Part shown: positions 1 through 7,695 of the stretch, piece by piece
Numbering within the stretch: position 1 is the first letter of the stretch
Layout of the letters: each line of letters begins with the position of its first letter
Source: an uncultured Christensenella sp.
GTDB taxonomy: Bacteria; Bacillota; Clostridia; Christensenellales; DTU072
Length of the DNA: 19,778 nucleotides
Assembly (NCBI GenBank): GCA_905210905.1
Contig: CAJLYQ010000037.1
Location: 1 to 19,778 of the forward strand
Direction: 5' to 3'
Translations under genes and position numbers: made by a program
Notes under the pieces: model-generated
Database searches by the model: none
Told to the model about the DNA's origin: nothing
The model's input: only the letters and a program-made list of their open reading frames with translations

Positions 1-77
1 ACGAGCGGACACGCGCCGTGAGTGCCGCCCTTACGGGGATCGAGCAAGGGGCAGCGCCCCTGCGAACTAAAAATTAA
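1..77. other. Intergenic edge with short GC hairpin
   Basis: No gene is supported here. A perfect short hairpin, AGGGGC-AGC-GCCCCT, lies at about 48-62 and is not followed by a T-run on the plus strand, so it is not a clear terminator. The stretch could be the tail or downstream region of a gene lying beyond the window edge. Nothing more can be said. Confidence 0.4.
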
Positions 78-245
78 AAGCGGAATGTGTCATTCCGCTT
101 CCTTACTAGTCCGACTTATGCGGATAAAAAATTTATCCGCGTGTCAGCATTTTTGCTGACCGCGAGCAAATTTCCGCATAACGTTTGGTCGGATGATCTA
201 CCCCTCATCCGTCGGTTTCACCGACACCTTCCCCCAAGGGGAAGG
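78..245 (+). repeat. Multi-hairpin interspersed repeat, copy 1
   Basis: This non-coding element is built from hairpins in series. H1 is a 10-bp stem with a 3-nt loop (78-87 with 91-100, loop TGT). H2 is a long arm pairing CCGAC 111-115 and TTATGCGGA 116-124 with TCCGCATAA 173-181 and GTCGG 188-192, and it contains the internal hairpin TCAGCA/TGCTGA (144-149 with 154-159). H3 is GTCGGT-TTC-ACCGAC (211-225). H4 is CCTTCCCC/GGGGAAGG (227-245). A second copy lies inverted at 4563-4731. The paired hairpins differ in sequence but keep their pairing. The copy ends about 20 bases from the stop codon of the minus-strand gene beginning at 267, so it may shape the 3' end of that transcript. It resembles the REP/MITE-like intergenic repeats of Clostridia; no transposase is present in the window. 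Confidence 0.85.
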
Positions 246-249
246 CTTT

Positions 250-260
250 GTTTGGTCGGC
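250..260. repeat. GTTTGGTCGG short repeat flanking the element
   Basis: The ten-base word GTTTGGTCGG occurs at 183-192 inside repeat copy 1 and again at 250-259 just outside it. Its reverse complement, CCGACCAAAC, occurs at 4412-4421 and at 4618-4627 around the second copy. The word therefore appears to bracket the H3-H4 module of the repeat in both places. Whether it marks an insertion or a recombination junction is inference. Confidence 0.55.
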
Positions 261-266
261 TAAATT

Positions 267-3200
267 TTATCCTATTTTCTTATATTCCACGAACGATTCG
301 GTGGCTACGCCCGGCACGCCCATCGTTACTTTCGTTCCGGACTTATCGGTTTCCGTACCGTCGTAGTATTTAAGTCCGCTACCGTTGCCGCCGTTTGTCG
401 CGTCATACGCATAAAAGAACTGATGGTCAGCAAGCGTAATTGCTCCGCTCGGAGTTTTTTCCATAGCCGCAAGCACGACTTCCCCGCCCGTAACGTTAAA
501 CGTGTACGCGTCTCCTTCAAGGTTAAACACAGGGATATAATACTTGCCGTTTTTCGCTTGATATACGGCGTCTTCCGGCGTAACGATTATCGTTACGTTA
601 TCGTTTAACACAAGCGTCTGGTATTGTTCGTATGCCGCTATAAATTCGCTGAGCGTGTACGAGTTTTTCGTTAGGTTAACGGTCGGTTCGCTTATTACGT
701 CGTAGTTTATTCTTCCTGCCGCGTTGACGGGGCTGTCTACGAATTTAATAAGGCTTTCGAGCATTCCGCCGAGATTATTGTTCCATATAAACGCGCGTTG
801 CGCTCTCGGGGTGTTGTCCATATCGTATTTGCCTTCGCTCGTATCGATAACTCCTACGCCGCCGAGTTTGGCAAGAGACGACTTTTGAATTTTATCCGCC
901 ACCTTATCTCCTATATCGTTGACTTTTGTTTCGGGTTCTAGCAAACTCAGCACGCCCGAAGAAAGTTGTTCCGCGGTAAACACTTCGTTCAACGCAAGGT
1001 CGTCGAGTTTTTCGTTAAGGCTTCTTATCGGGCGGAAGAACCCGTCAAATTCTTTTGTTTCGTACGTTTCGTAACTGTTTACGTCGTTTACCGTAGCGGT
1101 AACGGGGTTTCCGCTGCCGTCAACCACGCACACGAAAGGCGTAAGTTTACCTTTTATTACCGCGTATTTATAAGTAAATCCGGGAAGATGTTTCGCTCTC
1201 ATTTCCGGAGTAACGCTCGATTCGTTGTCTGCCGCCTCGCTTACCGAAACGAACGCTTTCGCATTCTGCAAAGCGGTATATTTAATAGACTTAAGCACGG
1301 TTGCACTGCTGTCCTCGATTTCCAACATTTCCGCAAGGAACAGTCTGTTTACCGTAGCGTCCATATCTTCCACACGCGTGTTTTTAAGGTTCTTCATAAG
1401 CGGCGCGGTGTTAGGGTCGGTTTCGTCGATTTCCACGACTTCGCCAAACGTTATGGTCTTAACTTTGTCGTCAAGTCCGCGCAGGGGCATATACTTGCCG
1501 TCGTAAAATCTCGTTTGGTAAAGTTCTATCGCTCCGCTCGGATCGGTTTTCACTTCCCCGTTTTCATCGTAAACCACGACGTAAGGGATATCGTAAAAAT
1601 ACGAATATTTGTAAGTAAATCCGTCCGCCTGATACTCGATTTCATCCGCCACTCCGTCACGAAGTCTTTCCGGGCGAATATACGCAAGTTTGTTTTCGAG
1701 CGAACTGTTCGACAAGGATTTAAGCGTTTGGCTGTCCGGATTTTCGATAAGTTCTCCGATAAACAGTTCGCTTACCTTTTCGTCAACGCTAATCATCGGA
1801 CGGTAGAACCCTGCGTATTCTCTCGCTTTGACGAGTTCGTACTTGCCTTCTTTAATCGTCGCTTCGCCGTCGCTGCCGGTTAACATAACGTAAGGAATGT
1901 AACCGTCGCCGTCCGCAACGTATCTGTAAACGTAACCTTTAAGTTCTTTGCTCGCGTCCGAATAGTCGGAAAACTCTTCGGAAGCGACGAGTTCGGTTAC
2001 GGTGGTAAGCGACGAGTATCTTAAAGCGACTATCGTCTTGCTCGAACTTGCGTCGATAGTCATTATTTGGTCAAGGAACAGAGTATTAATATCGTCCGCA
2101 ATCGTATTAAGCGTACTGTCGGCAAGTGCGTTCATAAGTTTATCGTCGGGCGAAATATCCACGATAGAGCGTATCGGCAAATCGTAAACCGTACTGTCCA
2201 CGCCTATAAACGGACGGTTTTTGCCGTCGTATTCCTTCGTTTTGTAACATAAAAAGTCGTCCGAAGAAGAACCGTCTTTCTTTACTCCGTTTTCGATAAC
2301 GTAAACGTAAGCCGTTCCTTCCGAGTCGTAAATGTATTCGTAACCGCTTACTTCGAGAAGTTTCGCTTCGAGATACTCTTCGCTCATTCTGAACGCGCGG
2401 TCTTCTTCGAGTCCGGTAATTTTATCTACGTCTACGGTAATGCTTTCGAGCGTGGAATACTTTAACCCTTTCATAAGGGGTTTGCTTCCGTCGTCGATAT
2501 TCATTATCTCGTCGAAGAAAAGCGAATTGACGATTTCGTCGCTGCCGTCGCCGCTGAGTTCTCCGATGGTTTTATCTTTGAGAGCGGTAAGAATTTTGTT
2601 GTCTTCCGAGATGTCGGTAAGCACTTCGGACAGTTTCAGCGAGTTTATCTTACCGTTGAGTTTGTCGCTGCCGAGTTCGTTGATGGTAAGGTCTTTAATC
2701 GCGTTTATTACCGCGTGCGTGTCGTCGCCCGTTTCGATAAAATCCGAAAGCGGTCTGTCCGCAAGGTCGGAAAACGCGTTTGCTATGGTTGTATTGAGAA
2801 ACTCCGAATTTTTAAAAAGCGGTAAATCCGGAAAACTTACGCCGAATTTGTCCTGAGCGGTCGACACCGTCAAATTGTTCATTATCGTTTCGCCAAGATT
2901 GCCGAGCGTACTGTCTTTTACTTTCTCACCGTCTATCCCCACGACTTCGTTCAATGCGTTGGAGATAAACTTATAACCGAGCAATCCTTCGAGATCGCCG
3001 ATCGTGGTAGTGTCCATCGAAGTAAGTTTTTGCGCGATTTTCTGTCCCCATTGAAGAATAGTAAGATTTCGCGCCTCTTCGCTCAGTTCGATGTTGTTTT
3101 TCATTTTGTCGTCAAGTCTGGTTTCTATGTACTTGTCGTAAGTATCGCCGACTTTGTACTTTGTCAGCAAAAGATAAACGCCCCCGACGAGTCCGCCGAG

Positions 3201-3275
3201 ACCGATCACTATCCCCAAAATCAGACAGATCAGAACGAGAAAAATCTTTCCGATCACGCTACCGTTAAATTTCAT
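267..3275 (-). CDS. Membrane-anchored modular repeat protein, function unknown
   Basis: The product has 1002 aa; I do not recognise a named family. An N-terminal membrane segment (about residues 9-38) with a positively charged start suggests a signal-anchor with the rest outside the cell. Two repeat types alternate. Type A is about 30 aa, probably helical, following the pattern 'L.L.EI.xI...S..L..LK.STL..L', seen near 175-200, 211-241, 250-278, 362-392, 397-425, 500-529, 604-638, 643-671 and 756-780. Type B is about 50 aa, probably beta-rich, beginning GF.YKY...yiPYV and ending YDG.YRPi.sLD, at about 309-359, 446-498, 551-602 and 698-754. The C-terminal 200 residues differ. The ATG at 3273-3275 has a strong AAAAGGAGG site five bases upstream. 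It lies downstream of the CvpA gene but beyond its terminator, so it probably has its own promoter (a TATAAT at 3305-3310, with no good -35). A wall, scaffold or adhesion role would be a guess. Confidence 0.85.
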   Translation of the reverse strand: MKFNGSVIGKIFLVLICLILGIVIGLGGLVGGVYLLLTKYKVGDTYDKYIETRLDDKMKNNIELSEEARNLTILQWGQKIAQKLTSMDTTTIGDLEGLLGYKFISNALNEVVGIDGEKVKDSTLGNLGETIMNNLTVSTAQDKFGVSFPDLPLFKNSEFLNTTIANAFSDLADRPLSDFIETGDDTHAVINAIKDLTINELGSDKLNGKINSLKLSEVLTDISEDNKILTALKDKTIGELSGDGSDEIVNSLFFDEIMNIDDGSKPLMKGLKYSTLESITVDVDKITGLEEDRAFRMSEEYLEAKLLEVSGYEYIYDSEGTAYVYVIENGVKKDGSSSDDFLCYKTKEYDGKNRPFIGVDSTVYDLPIRSIVDISPDDKLMNALADSTLNTIADDINTLFLDQIMTIDASSSKTIVALRYSSLTTVTELVASEEFSDYSDASKELKGYVYRYVADGDGYIPYVMLTGSDGEATIKEGKYELVKAREYAGFYRPMISVDEKVSELFIGELIENPDSQTLKSLSNSSLENKLAYIRPERLRDGVADEIEYQADGFTYKYSYFYDIPYVVVYDENGEVKTDPSGAIELYQTRFYDGKYMPLRGLDDKVKTITFGEVVEIDETDPNTAPLMKNLKNTRVEDMDATVNRLFLAEMLEIEDSSATVLKSIKYTALQNAKAFVSVSEAADNESSVTPEMRAKHLPGFTYKYAVIKGKLTPFVCVVDGSGNPVTATVNDVNSYETYETKEFDGFFRPIRSLNEKLDDLALNEVFTAEQLSSGVLSLLEPETKVNDIGDKVADKIQKSSLAKLGGVGVIDTSEGKYDMDNTPRAQRAFIWNNNLGGMLESLIKFVDSPVNAAGRINYDVISEPTVNLTKNSYTLSEFIAAYEQYQTLVLNDNVTIIVTPEDAVYQAKNGKYYIPVFNLEGDAYTFNVTGGEVVLAAMEKTPSGAITLADHQFFYAYDATNGGNGSGLKYYDGTETDKSGTKVTMGVPGVATESFVEYKKIG

Positions 3276-3304
3276 AACTGCCTCCTTTTCCCCTTTGTCT
3301 TTTT

Positions 3305-3310
3305 ATTATA
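3305..3310 (-). promoter_or_regulatory. Possible -10 box for the 1002-aa protein gene
   Basis: On the minus strand a perfect TATAAT lies about 30 bases upstream of the start codon, in the short gap between this gene and the CvpA terminator. No convincing -35 is found at 16-18 bp; a TTGACT further upstream is about 27 bp away. The call is therefore tentative. The position after a terminator supports separate transcription. Confidence 0.4.
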
Positions 3311-3349
3311 TCTCCGCTTGCTTTAACTTCGCTTGCGAGTCAATAAACG

Positions 3350-3386
3350 AAAAAAAAGCCCGTTTCCGCCGTTAAAGCGGAAACGG
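3350..3386 (-). terminator. Rho-independent terminator of the CvpA-family gene
   Basis: On the minus strand CCGTTTCCGC pairs with GCGGAAACGG (3377-3386 with 3360-3369, 7-nt loop) and is followed by eight T residues (3350-3357 as A on the plus strand). It begins about ten bases after the CvpA-family stop codon. It should end or attenuate transcription before the 1002-aa protein gene. Confidence 0.85.
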
Positions 3387-3396
3387 ACGAACGTTT

Positions 3397-4299
3397 TTAC
3401 GAACGAACGAGCGCGCTTATCGCCTCTTTCGTTTGTTCGGTGGTTTTCTCGGTCGAGCCGCCCACACCGCTCAGCAAATTGCCGATGAGTTCCTGTATGT
3501 TGGTGTTTTGTACGAGAAGATTAAACAAAACGTTCTTTTCGTACAGGAATTTCGTCACGGTGGAAGAATTGATAAGTTCTTCCGCAGGAAGTATCCAACT
3601 TTGCGAACCTAGCAGTCTGATAACGGCAAGCACGCCCCAAATAAGCACGAGCGCGATAGCCGCACCCACGACCATACCGAGCACTTTGTCGATAAAATGT
3701 CCGATATACGTCGCGTTGACGAGTTTTTTGATAAGAAACATTATCAGCCTTATGACGATGTACGCCACAATCCACAAAATGACGAACACGCAGGCAAGCA
3801 TAATGTACACGACCGCCGCCGAAGAAATCAACTCAGACAACTTTATCTCCGCAGGCTCGGCGTTCTCTTTGCCCATATCGGGATAAAGCACTTTAAGCGC
3901 GTTTTGATTTTTTAACACCGAATCGAGTATTCCGCCGAACATTTTGTAGGACGTGCCGTTAAGACACTCGGAAATGCTCTCATATTCCTGATTAAGTTTT
4001 TCGTTGGTGATCTTAATCGTACCGTCGGTACTGATGGTGATCTGAACGTCGGTCGCGTTAATTGCCGCGGGAACGGCGTTCTGAATTTGCTCGTCGAGCG
4101 CAACCTTAAGTTTTTCGTCGATTTGCGTTTTGTCTATCGCAAAGGACGTCACCGTAGAACACAGCACGATTGCTATGGCAAGCGCGGCTATGCCGGATAC
4201 AAGCCCGAATATGAGTTTGTAAAATCCGCGCCAAATGCCGAAAATAATCAGCAGCACCGCAACCGCTATGACTATGACGTCGAGTATAAGTCCGTTCAT
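3397..4299 (-). CDS. CvpA-family membrane protein with enlarged external loop
   Basis: The product has 300 aa. The N-terminus (residues 4-50) has the CvpA layout: a first membrane helix, the short turn GIWRGFYKLIFGLVS, then a second helix. Two more hydrophobic stretches lie near 158-190 and 205-232. CvpA proteins (colicin V production family) are usually about 160-200 aa; here a polar insert of roughly 100 residues (about 51-155) separates helices two and three and would face outside, and there is a C-terminal polar tail. The family's molecular function is poorly defined; it has been linked to envelope homeostasis. The ATG at 4297-4299 has GGGAGG five bases upstream, and a very good sigma-A promoter lies at 4374-4402. 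Downstream on the same strand is the 1002-aa membrane-anchored protein, so the two may both act at the cell surface. Confidence 0.8.
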   Translation of the reverse strand: MNGLILDVIVIAVAVLLIIFGIWRGFYKLIFGLVSGIAALAIAIVLCSTVTSFAIDKTQIDEKLKVALDEQIQNAVPAAINATDVQITISTDGTIKITNEKLNQEYESISECLNGTSYKMFGGILDSVLKNQNALKVLYPDMGKENAEPAEIKLSELISSAAVVYIMLACVFVILWIVAYIVIRLIMFLIKKLVNATYIGHFIDKVLGMVVGAAIALVLIWGVLAVIRLLGSQSWILPAEELINSSTVTKFLYEKNVLFNLLVQNTNIQELIGNLLSGVGGSTEKTTEQTKEAISALVRS

Positions 4300-4373
4300 T
4301 TTTCCTCCCGAAACGCCTCGACTTCGTAATGACGAAACGCGCGCTCCCGTAAATTTTGTCGGTTAATATAAAT

Positions 4374-4402
4374 ATTATACATACATAGCGCGAGATAGTC
4401 AA
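4374..4402 (-). promoter_or_regulatory. Sigma-A promoter for the CvpA-family gene
   Basis: On the minus strand TTGACT (4397-4402) and TATAAT (4374-4379) are separated by exactly 17 bases. The predicted start of transcription lies about 65-70 bases upstream of the CvpA-family ATG. Both boxes are near consensus. Confidence 0.85.
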
Positions 4403-4411
4403 GTCCATTTT

Positions 4412-4560
4412 CCGACCAAACGGCAACGTGGGGCGTTGGCAACGCCGAGCGTTGCATCTCATAACGCAAGCAACGTGGGACGTTGCATCCCTGTATCGCA
4501 ATGAGTGTATTACTTATATGAGTATATCACACAACAGAAGTTAAATGATGTAATGAAAAA
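4412..4560. repeat. Intergenic array of CAACG/CGTTG hairpins
   Basis: Part of the 588-base gap between the CvpA-family gene and yyaC. It opens with CCGACCAAAC (4412-4421), then has three related inverted repeats in a row: CAACG/CGTTG (4424-4438), GCAACGC-CGA-GCGTTGC (4439-4455) and GCAACGT-GGG-ACGTTGC (4470-4486). The last two share a 7-bp stem and 3-nt loop and are followed by similar tails (ATCTC..AACGCAA and ATCCC..ATCGCAA). From 4490 to 4560 there is AT-rich DNA with no gene and only a weak inverted repeat (TACT/AGTA near 4511-4526). Confidence 0.65.
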
Positions 4561-4562
4561 AG

Positions 4563-4731
4563 CCTTCCCCTTAAGGGGAAGGTGTCGGCTTTGCCGACGG
4601 ATGAGGAGTAGATTATCCGACCAAACGTTATGCGGAAATTTACTCGCGTTCGGCGAAATCGCCGACACGCGGATAAATTTTTGATCCGCATAAGTCGGAC
4701 TACCAAGGAAGTCAAGCGTACCGCTTGACTT
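4563..4731 (-). repeat. Multi-hairpin interspersed repeat, copy 2 (inverted)
   Basis: This is the inverted partner of the element at 78-245. Read on the minus strand it holds the same series: H1 (10-bp stem, 3-nt loop; arms 4709-4718 and 4722-4731), the long H2 arm with TTATGCGGAT and TCCGCATAAC, the internal hairpin TCGGCG-ATTT-CGCCGA (4650-4665), H3 GTCGGC-AAA-GCCGAC (4584-4598), and H4 CCTTCCCC/GGGGAAGG (4563-4582). The connecting segments are nearly identical to copy 1. The stems of H1, the internal hairpin and H3 differ from copy 1, with each change matched on the opposite arm. It is non-coding. Confidence 0.85.
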
Positions 4732-4887
4732 ACAAGATATAAAGCAAAGTATATATCGTTTTAGCATTCCGTTATTATTGTTTTGGTTACCCTTAATGCG
4801 GTTTTACTGTAAATGTCAGGTTGCGGTAAGAAAGGGTGAAAAAATAAATCGGAATAAAAAACGGACGTTTGGGCAAGGATATTCGGT
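4732..4887. other. yyaC upstream region, no clear promoter
   Basis: This AT-rich stretch separates the repeat from yyaC. I see no sigma-A pair with good spacing. If yyaC is sporulation-controlled, as is known for the Bacillus homologue, a forespore or mother-cell sigma site could be here, but I could not identify one with confidence. Confidence 0.35.
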
Positions 4888-5364
4888 ATGCAAATAACCG
4901 TTCCTAAACCCGTTGTAATATGTATCGGCACGCCTAAGGTATGCGGCGACAGTCTGGGTCCGCGCGTAGGCGACAAACTCGTCGAAACGTACGGCGTCGA
5001 CGCTTACGTTTACGGCAGAACCGCGTCGCCCGTAACCGGGCTTAACTGCGGTAATTATTTTAAGCACATAAAAACGCACCATTCCAAAAGTCTTATTATC
5101 GCCGTGGACGCCTGTCTGGGCGCGAGCGAAGACGTGGGCAAAATCAAATATTCGCTCGACGGACTTCGTGCCGGCAGCGCGCTCGGCAAACTTCTCGGCA
5201 AATTCGGCGACGTGGGGTTTCTCGGAGTGGTTGCGCCGAAAAACGACGACAATATGAAATCTCTGTATTCCGTCAGCGAAGAGTGCGTGGAAGCGTTATC
5301 CGAAAAAATCGCAAAAAAAATTCAAAATTTGATAGAAAATTTAAGGTTGACTTATAAGTTCTAA
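4888..5364 (+). CDS. yyaC: YyaC-family spore protein (DUF1256, GPR-like fold)
   Basis: The product has 158 aa, with no signal peptide or membrane segment, so it is cytosolic. The N-terminus has the family hallmark CIGTPKVCGDSLGPRVG (residues 12-28). The second conserved block IIAVDACLG lies at 70-78, followed by a GAG-like turn (DGLRAGSALGKLLGKFGDVGFLG region). YyaC proteins are related to the germination protease GPR, which degrades small acid-soluble spore proteins, and are found in endospore formers. Their own substrate is not well established. The ATG at 4888 is preceded by AAGGA eight bases upstream. The following ftsH has its own promoter, so yyaC is probably a single-gene unit. The gene implies a sporulating organism or recent descent from one. 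Confidence 0.85.
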   Translation: MQITVPKPVVICIGTPKVCGDSLGPRVGDKLVETYGVDAYVYGRTASPVTGLNCGNYFKHIKTHHSKSLIIAVDACLGASEDVGKIKYSLDGLRAGSALGKLLGKFGDVGFLGVVAPKNDDNMKSLYSVSEECVEALSEKIAKKIQNLIENLRLTYKF

Positions 5365-5406
5365 CGTAAACTCCCCTTAAATATCGGTGCTAACAAGGTT
5401 AATTCC

Positions 5407-5435
5407 TTGATTTAACGGAATAATTTTGTTATACT
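5407..5435 (+). promoter_or_regulatory. Sigma-A promoter for ftsH
   Basis: TTGATT (5407-5412) and TATACT (5430-5435) are separated by 17 bases. The predicted transcript starts about 25 bases upstream of the GTG start codon. A short inverted repeat, ATTCC...GGAAT, overlaps the -35 and spacer (5402-5421) and could be an operator, though it may be chance. Confidence 0.7.
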
Positions 5436-5467
5436 GTTTTTACTATTTTATATAATGAGGACGACAA

Positions 5468-7546
5468 GTGGAACCTAAATCCGGCAACAACAACAAAAGA
5501 AACATTATCATCATCGTTTCGATGATTATCGTGGCTGTGGTCGTTGCGCTCGTTATTTCCAACCTTAATCGTACGCAAACGAAGACGTACAACGAGTTTT
5601 GGAACGACGTTTACGCAGGCAAAGTGAAAGAAATCGCCTTTAACGATAGTTACTCCGCGCAAATCACCGTCACCGACAACAACGGCAAAAACGTAAAATA
5701 CAACGTAATCGTTACTTCCCGTACTTTAGCGGACGAAGTGCTTACGTACTGTCAGACGAACAACGTCACCGCTCCGTCGATCAAACTTACCAATCCGAAC
5801 AGCGGTACGTCCTGGTCTACGATCATCTCCATACTGAGTTTCGTTCTGATAGCGGTTCTCGCAATTATTATTATAATGTCTATGCGCGGAAAGGGCGGCA
5901 ACAACGCTCTTACGTTCGGCAAGACAAAACCCCGTATCGCCGCCAACGTAAAGGTTCGTTTCTCCGACGTGGCAGGTGCGGAAGAAGAAAAAACCGAACT
6001 TTGCGAAATCGTGGATTTTCTTAAAAATCCGCGTAAATTTATCGAAATCGGCGCAAAAATACCGCGTGGCGTTCTTCTCGTAGGTCCTCCGGGAACGGGT
6101 AAAACGCTTTTCGCCAAAGCGGTAGCCGGCGAAGCGAACGTTCCGTTCTTCTCTATCTCGGGCAGTGATTTCGTAGAAATGTTCGTCGGCGTGGGCGCGA
6201 GCAGAGTTCGCGACCTGTTCGCTCAGGCTAAGAAAAATATGCCCTGTATCATCTTTATCGACGAAATCGACGCCGTCGGTCGTCAGAGAGGCGCGGGCTT
6301 AGGCGGCGGAAACGACGAAAGAGAACAAACGCTTAACCAACTTCTCGTTCAGATGGACGGTTTCGAAACCAACGACGGTATCATCGTAATGGCGGCAACC
6401 AACCGTGCGGATATTCTCGACCCGGCGTTACTCCGTCCCGGCAGATTCGACAGACAAATTTACGTCAATATCCCCGACGTAAAAGGAAGAGAAGCGATTT
6501 TTAAAGTTCACGCCAGGAACAAACCCATCAGCGCGGACGTCGACTTCCGCACCCTCGCCCGTATGACGAGCGGTTTCAGCGGAGCGGACATCGCCAACCT
6601 TCTCAACGAAGCGGCTATTCTCGCCGCGCGCAACAATCGTAAAGTCATCATAATGCACGATATTCTCGAAGGCATTAACAAAGTTATCGCAGGTCCGCAG
6701 AAAAAATCGCGCGTAATCACCGAAAGCGACAAGCGTATCACCGCTTATCACGAGGCAGGACACGCAATCGTCGGCAGACTTATGAAACACTGCGACGCCG
6801 TTCAGGAAGTCAGCATTATTCCCAGAGGTATGGCGGCAGGTTATACTCTCAGCCGTCCGAAAAACGATAACAGTCACGTTTCGCGCAACAAACTCAACGA
6901 CCAGATCGCAATGATGCTCGGCGGAAGAGCAAGCGAAGAAATCGTAATCGAAGACGTATCCACCGGCGCGAGCAACGATATCAAGCGCGCAACGGAAATC
7001 GCGCGTAAAATGGTATGCGAGTGGGGTATGAGCAGCCGTTTGCCGAATATGTTCTACGGCGGCGATCAGGAAGTCTTCATCGGAAGAGATTATCAGACGC
7101 AAGTAAATTACAGCGACGAAGTCGCCGCAATAATCGACGAAGAAATCAAGAAAATCATAGAAACGAACTACAAACGCGCTTACGACTGCCTCGTCGCAAA
7201 CCGTGAAATTCTCGATAATATGGTAAAACTTCTTTTCGAACGCGAAACGATTTACTCCGACGAAGTGGATATGCTTATGGACGGCGTTTCTCTCGAAGAA
7301 ATAAACAAATACATCGACGAGAAGAACTCAAAAATCGAAGAAGAAGCCAAAAAGTACAATCCGCCCGTCGTCACTCCCCCCTTCGGCCCGGCAAACTCGA
7401 TAATCGTTCCTTCCGACAAAAAGGAAGGACCGACCGACAAACCGAGCGGCGAAGTCAAAAACGAGAATTCCGACTCCGACCACGCCTCGCCGAGCGAAGA
7501 AAAACAACACTCGGACGCGCCGAGCGAAGAAGAGAAAAAAGATTAA
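5468..7546 (+). CDS. ftsH: ATP-dependent zinc metalloprotease FtsH
   Basis: The product has 692 aa, near the usual FtsH length. It is a membrane-bound AAA+ protease that extracts and degrades misfolded membrane proteins and short-lived regulators as a hexamer. Two membrane helices (about 12-32 and 117-138) flank a small external domain. The AAA module has Walker A GPPGTGKT (206-213), Walker B IIFIDE (261-266) and second-region-of-homology arginines in LRPGRFDR (322-329). The M41 peptidase has the zinc motif HEAGH (428-432) and the likely third ligand Asp504. All key residues are present. The tail after about 632 is proline-rich, then acidic and low-complexity, typical of the variable FtsH C-terminus. 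The start is GTG at 5468, with GAGGA six bases upstream; the next in-frame ATG would remove part of the first membrane helix. It has its own promoter and terminator. Confidence 0.97.
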   Translation: MEPKSGNNNKRNIIIIVSMIIVAVVVALVISNLNRTQTKTYNEFWNDVYAGKVKEIAFNDSYSAQITVTDNNGKNVKYNVIVTSRTLADEVLTYCQTNNVTAPSIKLTNPNSGTSWSTIISILSFVLIAVLAIIIIMSMRGKGGNNALTFGKTKPRIAANVKVRFSDVAGAEEEKTELCEIVDFLKNPRKFIEIGAKIPRGVLLVGPPGTGKTLFAKAVAGEANVPFFSISGSDFVEMFVGVGASRVRDLFAQAKKNMPCIIFIDEIDAVGRQRGAGLGGGNDEREQTLNQLLVQMDGFETNDGIIVMAATNRADILDPALLRPGRFDRQIYVNIPDVKGREAIFKVHARNKPISADVDFRTLARMTSGFSGADIANLLNEAAILAARNNRKVIIMHDILEGINKVIAGPQKKSRVITESDKRITAYHEAGHAIVGRLMKHCDAVQEVSIIPRGMAAGYTLSRPKNDNSHVSRNKLNDQIAMMLGGRASEEIVIEDVSTGASNDIKRATEIARKMVCEWGMSSRLPNMFYGGDQEVFIGRDYQTQVNYSDEVAAIIDEEIKKIIETNYKRAYDCLVANREILDNMVKLLFERETIYSDEVDMLMDGVSLEEINKYIDEKNSKIEEEAKKYNPPVVTPPFGPANSIIVPSDKKEGPTDKPSGEVKNENSDSDHASPSEEKQHSDAPSEEEKKD

Positions 7547-7555
7547 GGAAAACCG

Positions 7556-7578
7556 CGCCGCTTTCGGGCGGCGTTTTT
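7556..7578 (+). terminator. Rho-independent terminator of ftsH
   Basis: CGCCGC (7556-7561) pairs with GCGGCG (7568-7573) around a 6-nt loop, followed by TTTTT (7574-7578). It begins nine bases after the ftsH stop codon. Confidence 0.85.
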
Positions 7579-7618
7579 CGTAAAACAAATATTGTTTGGG
7601 TTAAGTTAAAAATATTTA

Positions 7619-7648
7619 TTGACTTATAGGATAAATTTTTGTTACAAT
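7619..7648 (+). promoter_or_regulatory. Sigma-A promoter for rubrerythrin
   Basis: TTGACT (7619-7624) and TACAAT (7643-7648) are separated by 18 bases. The predicted transcript starts about 40 bases upstream of the rubrerythrin ATG. No obvious PerR-type operator was recognised. Confidence 0.75.
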
Positions 7649-7695
7649 ATAAATATGTCGATGTAAAGACAAATAACCACAAGGAGATTAAGAAT

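Noticed and set aside
966..1883. A 305-codon plus-strand open frame opposite the 1002-aa protein gene
   Set aside because: It is basic and Phe/Arg/Val-rich without domain features, has no ribosome site, and lies fully antisense to a clearly modular gene; it is a reading-frame shadow.
7639..7695. N-terminal extension of rubrerythrin to a TTG at 7639
   Set aside because: It overlaps the promoter -10 box, and the true ribosome site directly precedes ATG 7696.
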